A DNA stretch of 19,284 nt from Lachnospiraceae bacterium UBA1753 (GTDB lineage Bacteria; Bacillota; Clostridia; Lachnospirales; Lachnospiraceae): positions 322 through 19,605 of the forward strand of contig DCHL01000101.1 of the NCBI GenBank assembly GCA_002317595.1. The letters are read 5' to 3'. A program made the position numbers and the translations under genes. A model generated the notes under the pieces. The model had not been told where the DNA came from and searched no databases. It was given only the letters and a program-made list of their open reading frames with translations. Shown here in pieces: positions 15,460 to 19,284 of the stretch (positions are counted from its first letter, which is position 1; each line of letters starts with the position of its first letter).

Positions 15460-16377
15460 TTGAGTCAAAAAGATTTATCAGAAAAAATCCTTGAAGACTA
15501 CGAAGATGTGTTTGCAGATATTGTAAATGGTTTTCTGTTCAAGGGTGAGCAGCGAGTTAATCCGTCAGATTTAAGAAGTGGAAATGTGCATTCGCAGTAC
15601 AAGGCCGATGATTTGAAGCTTCATGAGCTCGAAAGAGATGTCACTAAGGATTGGGTTCGTTCAAATGTCAGGATTACAGTCTATGGACTAGAAAACCAGA
15701 CGAAGCCAGAGAAGAACATGATTCCGAGAGTATTTGCTTACGAAGGCAATTCCTACAGAAGCCAGCTTTTAGCAAATGCTTCAGAAATCCCAGCGCCGGT
15801 TATTACTCTTGTGTTATATTTCGGCACAGATAGGCACTGGTCATATCCCAAGACACTAAAGGAAGTTATTCGCATTCCCGATGGACTATATGAGTATGTG
15901 AATGATTTCAAGATTCATGTCTTTGAAATCGCATGGCTCTCTGATGAGGAAATCAATAGGTTCACAAGCGACTTCAGGATTGTAGCTAATTTCTTTGTGA
16001 ACAAGAGGAAGAATAAGGATTACATTCCCGACGACCCCATGGAAATCGACCATGTTGACGAAATCCTTAAGCTGCTGTCGGTAATGACAGGAGATAATCG
16101 TTATGAGCAAATACTGGCTACGCCAGAGAAAGGGCAGGTGAAGAACATGTGCGATGTAGCTGAAAGACTTGAGAAAATTGGCATAGCTAAAGGCATGGCT
16201 GAAGGTAGAGCTGAAGGTAGAGCCGAAGGTAGAGCTGAAGGAAGAACTGAAGGAAGAACTGAAGGCATGGCTGTATTGATGGCTGCTATAAAAGATGTTC
16301 GCGCTGGCCTTTCGTATGAGGACCTTGTGGCTAAGTATGGCGAGGAAGTAGCGAAAAATGCTCTTCTTATGAAGTAG
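15460..16377 (+). CDS. Rpn-family recombination-promoting nuclease / putative transposase (cassette 3)
   Basis: Intact Rpn/Transposase_31-like protein of 305 residues. The PD-(D/E)XK core shows D60 (LERDVTKDW), E78-N-Q80 (YGLENQ), then PRVFAYEGNSYRSQ, PVITLVLYFGTDRHW and FVNKRKN. After MCDVAERLEKIGIAKG comes a run of six (G/A/T)xEG tetrapeptides and the tail shared with the other cassettes. TTG 15460 has AGGAGAG ending 5 nt upstream. E. coli Rpn proteins are DNA endonucleases implicated in RecA-independent recombination and in anti-phage toxicity. That this copy is active is inferred from the intact motifs. Its core is unrelated in detail to cassette 1 and near-identical to broken cassette 2, consistent with a recent tandem duplication. 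Own promoter and terminator. Confidence 0.88.
   Translation: MSQKDLSEKILEDYEDVFADIVNGFLFKGEQRVNPSDLRSGNVHSQYKADDLKLHELERDVTKDWVRSNVRITVYGLENQTKPEKNMIPRVFAYEGNSYRSQLLANASEIPAPVITLVLYFGTDRHWSYPKTLKEVIRIPDGLYEYVNDFKIHVFEIAWLSDEEINRFTSDFRIVANFFVNKRKNKDYIPDDPMEIDHVDEILKLLSVMTGDNRYEQILATPEKGQVKNMCDVAERLEKIGIAKGMAEGRAEGRAEGRAEGRTEGRTEGMAVLMAAIKDVRAGLSYEDLVAKYGEEVAKNALLMK
16147..16377 (+). CDS. Candidate internal in-frame ORF: C-terminal tail of cassette 3 (RpnS-like inhibitor)
   Basis: ATG 16147 in the nuclease frame follows GGGCAGGTGAAGAAC, with AGGTG ending 6 nt upstream. The 76-residue product would hold the helix MCDVAERLEKIG, the Glu-Gly repeat and the tail, with none of the nuclease core. By analogy with the small intragenic Rpn proteins of E. 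coli it could bind and restrain the full-length enzyme. An internal ATG with an SD-like sequence is present in all three cassettes, but no expression evidence can be read from the DNA. Confidence 0.4.
   Translation: MCDVAERLEKIGIAKGMAEGRAEGRAEGRAEGRTEGRTEGMAVLMAAIKDVRAGLSYEDLVAKYGEEVAKNALLMK
16198..16269. repeat. 12-bp coding tandem repeat (GCTGAAGGTAGA), six units
   Basis: Six 12-bp units encode AEGR/TEGR tetrapeptides in the C-terminal helix of the cassette 3 nuclease. Cassette 2 has far fewer at the same place and cassette 1 a divergent set. In-frame copy-number change by slippage is the likely source. In E. coli Rpn proteins, variation in short C-terminal helical repeats is reported to affect pairing of the large and small forms. 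Confidence 0.85.
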
Positions 16378-16404
16378 CAAAAACAACTTTTTTCCATGAT
16401 TCAA

Positions 16405-16436
16405 GGCGCACTCTTCGGAGTGCGCTGTTTTCTTGT
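16405..16436 (+). terminator. UUCG-loop terminator of cassette 3
   Basis: GCGCACTC (16406-16413), TTCG, GAGTGCGC (16418-16425), then TGTTTTCTTGTT. Third copy of the cassette terminator; it separates the Rpn array from the helicase gene. Confidence 0.88.
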
Positions 16437-16459
16437 TGTATTGTGCATGTCTTATAATA

Positions 16460-16488
16460 TTCTCATTGAAATGATTTTTTGGTATAAT
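16460..16488 (+). promoter_or_regulatory. Promoter of the helicase gene
   Basis: TATAAT at 16483-16488 is preceded by TGG (extended -10) and, 17 bp upstream, TTCTCA (16460-16465) as a weak -35. It lies 56 bp before the chosen helicase start. A second TATAAT at 16453-16458 lacks a good -35. Confidence 0.55.
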
Positions 16489-16543
16489 AAAGCATTATTG
16501 TGTAAATGAAGGGTGATAATGCCCCTATTTGGAGATAGAATTT

Positions 16544-18529
16544 ATGATGACTCTTGAAGAGAGATTTGTAGAACTGTATATTAATTCTTTTCGCGACTGG
16601 AAGCCGAATAAGTCGGTTTCGCTTGTCCGGAAAAAATGGAAGAAACACACGGACATACTTTTTGACCAGATTGAACAGGCAAGCACGCCGAACAACCTGA
16701 GGAACGCCATTGCGGACATCAGGAAGGACTATTATTGTCTGGGAGATTCGTCCCTTTCAAAGGCTGAATCGCAGCGCCGGCGTAAGGTGTTGAGAAGAAT
16801 TGTAGTTGCACTGGTTGAGAAGGAACTTATGTTCCTTAGGAAACGTCATTCAGAGGAGGCAATCGAATCCTTTTACCAGGAACTGTCACATGACAGGAAG
16901 CTGGCCGCCAGGGCCATCTCCATCGAGGAGAAGTTCAGGTCGCTCGATACTGGAGTGATTGCTGAGCAGATTGCTTCGATGGTTCAGACGGATCCTACCG
17001 TCGAGTTCCCTAAAACAAGAGAGATGAGCAGGAGGTTCCACCTGCATCTCGGACCAACTAATTCTGGTAAGACCTATGACAGCATCCAGAAGCTCAAGGA
17101 AGCACAGCACGGCGTGTATCTTGGACCGCTTCGTCTTCTTGCCCTTGAGATATATGATACCCTGACAGATGCGGGAGTTCCCTGCTCTATGCTGACAGGT
17201 GAGGAGCATATCTACGTTGAGAATGCGAGGGTTGTGTCACAGACAATCGAGACTCTTGATATCGGAGAGCGATATGACATTGCTGTTATTGATGAGTGCC
17301 AGATGATTGAGGATGATTCCCGTGGACATGCGTGGTCGAGAGCTGTGCTTGGAATCATGGCTGAGGATATTTATGTCTGTGCTTCGGCTAATGTGAAGGA
17401 CCTTCTCATTGGGATAATCGAAGCCTGTGGAGATACCTGGGATGTCACTACCCACGAGAGAAAGACCAAGCTTGTTGTGGAGGACGAGCCCGTCAGCCTT
17501 GAGAATAAGGAGATAAAAAATTATATCCAGAAGGGTGACTGTCTTATTGCATTTTCCAAAAGGGCGGTTCTTGATCTTGCGGCGCGACTCGAGATGGCTG
17601 GCTTCAAGGCAAGCGTGATTTATGGAAAGCTTCCACCTGAGACAAGAAAGCGTGAGGTTGCAAGGTTCACCAGCGGTGAGACAGAAGTGGTTGTTGCGAC
17701 AGATGCAATCGGAATGGGCGTGAACCTTCCAATCCGAAGAATAATCATGACTGCATCAAGGAAATTTGATGGTCATGAGGTACGACCTCTTGAACCCAGT
17801 GAGGTTCTTCAGATAGCTGGTAGGGCAGGACGATTCGGGATATATGATGAGGGACTCGTGACCTCGTCCCTGCCTAAGTTCAACAAGGATCTCAAGTATA
17901 TGCTGAGTCATGACCTTCCGCCTGTGACCAGGGCAAGGCTTGGCTTCCCCAATGTACTTCTCACTCTTGAGGGAAATCTTGATGTGATCATCAGGACCTG
18001 GGAGGGAATCAAGGCAAAGCCTCCCTATGAGAAGATTTCAACTGAGGAGATGATTGTCCTCTACAATACCCTGAAGCTTGCGAGCCGTAATTTTACACAG
18101 GTTCCTGAGGGCGATGACAAGGAAGTTCTTTACGGTATGATTTCGGTCCCCTTAGATGTAAAGAATACTACTGTAGTGGAGCAGTGGATATATTACTGCA
18201 AGACATATGTTGAGGATACCAGACTTGCATTCCCCGAGCTTCCTGCGGGAAGGCGCGGTAAGGAACTCGAGAGATATGAGGATTACTATAAGCTTCTTGA
18301 TCTCTACCACCTGTTCTCCAATCACATGGGCAAGGAACTTGAGGAGGATAGGCTTCTTGCTGAGAAGGAGCGCTGCGAGGCCAGAATCGAGGAAATCCTT
18401 GCTGGCAGCAAGAACGGATTCGTTCGTCGCTGTATGTACTGCAGGAAGCCTCTTGACATCGACAGTACCTTCCGCGTGTGTGATGAGTGCCACAGCATGA
18501 GGTACAGAGGGATTAAACTGTATAGGTAG
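16544..18529 (+). CDS. Suv3-like DExH-box RNA helicase with C-terminal zinc motif
   Basis: ATP-dependent RNA helicase of 661 residues, superfamily 2, closest in motif pattern to Suv3/Ski2-type enzymes. A charged N-terminal region (1-160) precedes Walker A GPTNSGKT (170-177). Motif II is DECQ (250-253), followed by SANVKD, IAFSKRAV, VIYGKLPPETR, motif V ATDAIGMGVNLP (D387) and motif VI QIAGRAGRFG (from 423). The C-terminus holds CMYC (C630, C633) and CDEC (C646, C649), a probable zinc-binding motif not found in mitochondrial Suv3. Suv3 partners an exoribonuclease in RNA decay; a role in RNA turnover here is inferred, and no nuclease partner is adjacent. ATG 16544 is chosen because GGAGA lies at 16531-16535; TTG 16529 overlaps that ribosome site. 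ATG 16547 is an alternative. Confidence 0.9.
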   Translation: MMTLEERFVELYINSFRDWKPNKSVSLVRKKWKKHTDILFDQIEQASTPNNLRNAIADIRKDYYCLGDSSLSKAESQRRRKVLRRIVVALVEKELMFLRKRHSEEAIESFYQELSHDRKLAARAISIEEKFRSLDTGVIAEQIASMVQTDPTVEFPKTREMSRRFHLHLGPTNSGKTYDSIQKLKEAQHGVYLGPLRLLALEIYDTLTDAGVPCSMLTGEEHIYVENARVVSQTIETLDIGERYDIAVIDECQMIEDDSRGHAWSRAVLGIMAEDIYVCASANVKDLLIGIIEACGDTWDVTTHERKTKLVVEDEPVSLENKEIKNYIQKGDCLIAFSKRAVLDLAARLEMAGFKASVIYGKLPPETRKREVARFTSGETEVVVATDAIGMGVNLPIRRIIMTASRKFDGHEVRPLEPSEVLQIAGRAGRFGIYDEGLVTSSLPKFNKDLKYMLSHDLPPVTRARLGFPNVLLTLEGNLDVIIRTWEGIKAKPPYEKISTEEMIVLYNTLKLASRNFTQVPEGDDKEVLYGMISVPLDVKNTTVVEQWIYYCKTYVEDTRLAFPELPAGRRGKELERYEDYYKLLDLYHLFSNHMGKELEEDRLLAEKERCEARIEEILAGSKNGFVRRCMYCRKPLDIDSTFRVCDECHSMRYRGIKLYR

Positions 18530-18599
18530 GGCGTGAACATCGAGGCTTTATGATTGTGGGTCTTGGGTTGCCTTCGGGGATGGCTTGCGGTTTGTCTTC

Positions 18600-18655
18600 G
18601 GGGTTGCTTCGGTTTGCCTTGGGGTTGCTTCGGTTTGCCTTGGGGTTGCTTCGGG
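18600..18655. repeat. 21-bp tandem repeat, about 2.7 copies
   Basis: GGGGTTGCTTCGGTTTGCCT plus T is repeated at 18600, 18621 and (partial) 18642, with degenerate T/G-rich copies back to about 18560. A 104-codon frame through it (18550-18864) reads a Leu/Gly/Arg-rich repeat then runs into the dyad repeats; I do not regard it as a gene. Confidence 0.85.
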
Positions 18656-18657
18656 GG

Positions 18658-18981
18658 CTATGTGCTATTAGAAGAATCCTGCATTTTGCACATACGAGAT
18701 TTCTTGGGGATTATGTGCTATTGGTAGGGCTTTGCTCCGTGCACATAAGAAATTTCCTTGTGTTGATCCGGGATTATGTGCTACTTTGGGAACTGTTCGA
18801 ATTGCACATAAGAAGCATCTTTAGGGTTATGTGCTATTACATGAACCTTGCTTTTCGCACATAAGAAGTATCTTGGAGATTATGTGCTATTATCAGAACC
18901 CTACTCATAGCTCATAAGAAGTTTCCTTGGAAGTGACTCGGGAATATGTGCTATTCGGGGAGAGCAGCTTTCTGCACATAA
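18658..18981. repeat. Array of six TTATGTGC-N22-GCACATAA dyad repeats (locus 2)
   Basis: Arm pairs: 18658-18665/18688-18695, 18711-18718/18741-18748, 18774-18781/18804-18811, 18827-18834/18857-18864, 18880-18887/18910-18917, 18944-18951/18974-18981. Every loop is exactly 22 nt and begins TATT or TACT, while the rest of the loop varies. Linkers between dyads are 15, 25, 15, 15 and 26 nt, with a GAAGTTTCCTTGGGA-like core. The fifth right arm carries one change (GCTCATAA) and the first is also imperfect. Several loops have a short inner pairing near the right arm (GAA with TTC). Function unknown: RNA hairpins, protein-binding sites or a short mobile repeat are all possible. Confidence 0.88.
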
Positions 18982-19066
18982 GAACCCCCAAAAGAGGAAA
19001 CCGCAGAAGAATCCTCAGAAAGTGCGGCCTCAGAAAAGGAAGCCTAAAAAAGAAGATAAAAAATAA
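18980..19066 (+). pseudogene. Possible orphan C-terminal coding tail, Lys/Pro/Gln-rich
   Basis: One frame reads KNPQKRKPQKNPQKV, then RPQKRKPKKEDKK and TAA at 19064-19066, one base before the inverted repeat at 19067. It is open back to 18911 but has no ATG, GTG or TTG. It is in the same frame as the helicase, which stops at 18529. The PQK periodicity and the position of the stop suggest a gene end cut off by the repeat array. Another frame here also reads plausibly (EPPKEETAEESSESA), so composition alone may explain it. Confidence 0.2.
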
Positions 19067-19094
19067 AAAGAGCTATTGACATCGGTAGCTCTTT
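19067..19094. promoter_or_regulatory. Inverted repeat bracketing a -35 element; terminator or operator
   Basis: AAAGAGCTA (19067-19075) and TAGCTCTTT (19086-19094) form a perfect 9-bp stem with a 10-nt loop, flanked by A-rich sequence on the left and TTTAATATA on the right. It could end the transcript from the left, though its U-tract is short, or act as an operator because the loop is the -35 box of the promoter described at 19076. Confidence 0.6.
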
Positions 19095-19104
19095 AATATA
19101 TAAC
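19076..19104 (+). promoter_or_regulatory. Promoter of the gene starting at 19271
   Basis: TTGACA (19076-19081), 17-bp spacer, TATAAC (19099-19104): 11 of 12 consensus bases. It would give a 5' leader of roughly 160 nt before the ATG at 19271. Confidence 0.65.
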
Positions 19105-19178
19105 AATATATGAACAGATATTCAAATGTTCAAATAAACAATTCTTCAGATGAGTAGAAGCTTGAACGCAGATAAGCG

Positions 19179-19201
19179 AAGCGGATTGCGAATGTCCGCT
19201 T
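19179..19201 (+). other. Hairpin in the leader of the last gene
   Basis: AAGCGGA (19179-19185) pairs with TCCGCTT (19195-19201) around a 9-nt loop. No U-tract follows, so it is not a clear attenuator. No known riboswitch class was recognised between 19105 and 19270. Confidence 0.4.
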
Positions 19202-19270
19202 TACTGATTAGCACATCAGATGAAGGTTGTAGGAAAAGGAAAAGGGAGTGTACTGACGGAGGGTACAGAC

Positions 19271-19284
19271 ATGGAAGAAAGGAA
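19271..19284 (+). CDS. Start of a gene running off the right edge
   Basis: ATG 19271 follows GGAGGG (19258-19263) at a 7-nt spacing, with a strong promoter about 170 bp upstream. Only Met-Glu-Glu-Arg is visible, so no function can be assigned. Confidence 0.6.

Larger units (their letters stand above)
14168..16433. repeat. Tandem duplication of a whole Rpn cassette
   Basis: The stretches from about 14168 to 15170 and 15218 to 16433 are near-identical direct repeats covering promoter, leader, nuclease gene and terminator. They differ by the 154-bp deletion in the first and the extra 12-bp units in the second. About 48 bp of unrelated sequence (15172-15219) lies between them. Cassette 1 shares only the ends of this unit. 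Confidence 0.85.

Noticed and set aside
15886..16404. Minus-strand ORFs (172 and 98 codons) opposite the cassette 3 nuclease
   Set aside because: They read the 12-bp coding repeat in reverse (SALP or FSSS runs) and cross the terminator; antisense artefacts.
18550..18864. 104-codon ORF through the repeats
   Set aside because: It reads a 21-bp tandem repeat as LLRFALG units then crosses dyad repeats whose 53/63-bp spacing is not codon-based; no ribosome site.
18658..18981. CRISPR array (repeats with 22-nt variable segments)
   Set aside because: The variable segments are the loops of dyads, too short for spacers, partly related to each other, the repeats are divergent, linkers change length, and no cas gene is in view.

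Overview
The window looks like a chromosomal segment of a low-to-mid GC Gram-positive bacterium of the Lachnospiraceae (Butyrivibrio/Pseudobutyrivibrio-like). The grounds are a large cytoplasmic GGDEF/EAL/PAS protein with degenerate GGDEF motifs, a giant BspA-type leucine-rich-repeat secreted protein, Rpn-family nucleases with Glu-Gly-rich C-terminal repeats, a Suv3-like helicase, and AGGAG-type ribosome sites. The genus is an inference. All genes are on the + strand.

Layout. 1-595: an upstream terminator, then a MITE-like element (55-391: 13-bp terminal inverted repeats, 9-bp flanking direct repeats, internal 53-bp tandem repeats), then two copies of a GC-rich hairpin repeat. 608-4171: c-di-GMP phosphodiesterase-type signalling protein (inactive GGDEF - intact EAL - PAS/GAF-like region - second inactive GGDEF). 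4241-5227: YghZ-type aldo/keto reductase. 5250-5296: cluster of three small hairpins. 5322-6317 and 6310-12588: an EamA transporter overlapping by 8 bp a 2092-residue secreted BspA-like repeat protein, then a terminator.

12753-16436 is the most unusual part. After two copies of a dyad repeat come three tandem cassettes of Rpn/PD-(D/E)XK nuclease genes. All three share a near-identical promoter (TTGTAT-17-TATAAT), a leader, an AGGAGAG ribosome site with a TTG start, a C-terminal tail and a UUCG-loop terminator. The nuclease core of cassette 1 belongs to a different subfamily from that of cassettes 2 and 3. Cassette 2 has lost about 154 bp containing the catalytic ExQ motif. Cassettes 2 and 3 carry a 13-codon leader ORF (MHLRYLGEAVSLL) whose two nucleotide differences are synonymous, and an anti-Shine-Dalgarno segment that could pair with the nuclease ribosome site. 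All three have an in-frame internal ATG behind a Shine-Dalgarno-like sequence that would yield only the C-terminal tail. This resembles the intragenic inhibitor (RpnS-type) arrangement reported for E. coli Rpn proteins, and here it stays open even in the broken copy.

16544-18529: Suv3-like DExH RNA helicase with a C-terminal four-cysteine zinc motif and its own extended -10 promoter. 18530-19284: mostly non-coding, with a 21-bp tandem repeat, six TTATGTGC-N22-GCACATAA dyads of the same family as at 12.8 kb, a short lysine-rich orphan reading frame, an inverted repeat bracketing a good promoter, and the first codons of another gene at 19271.
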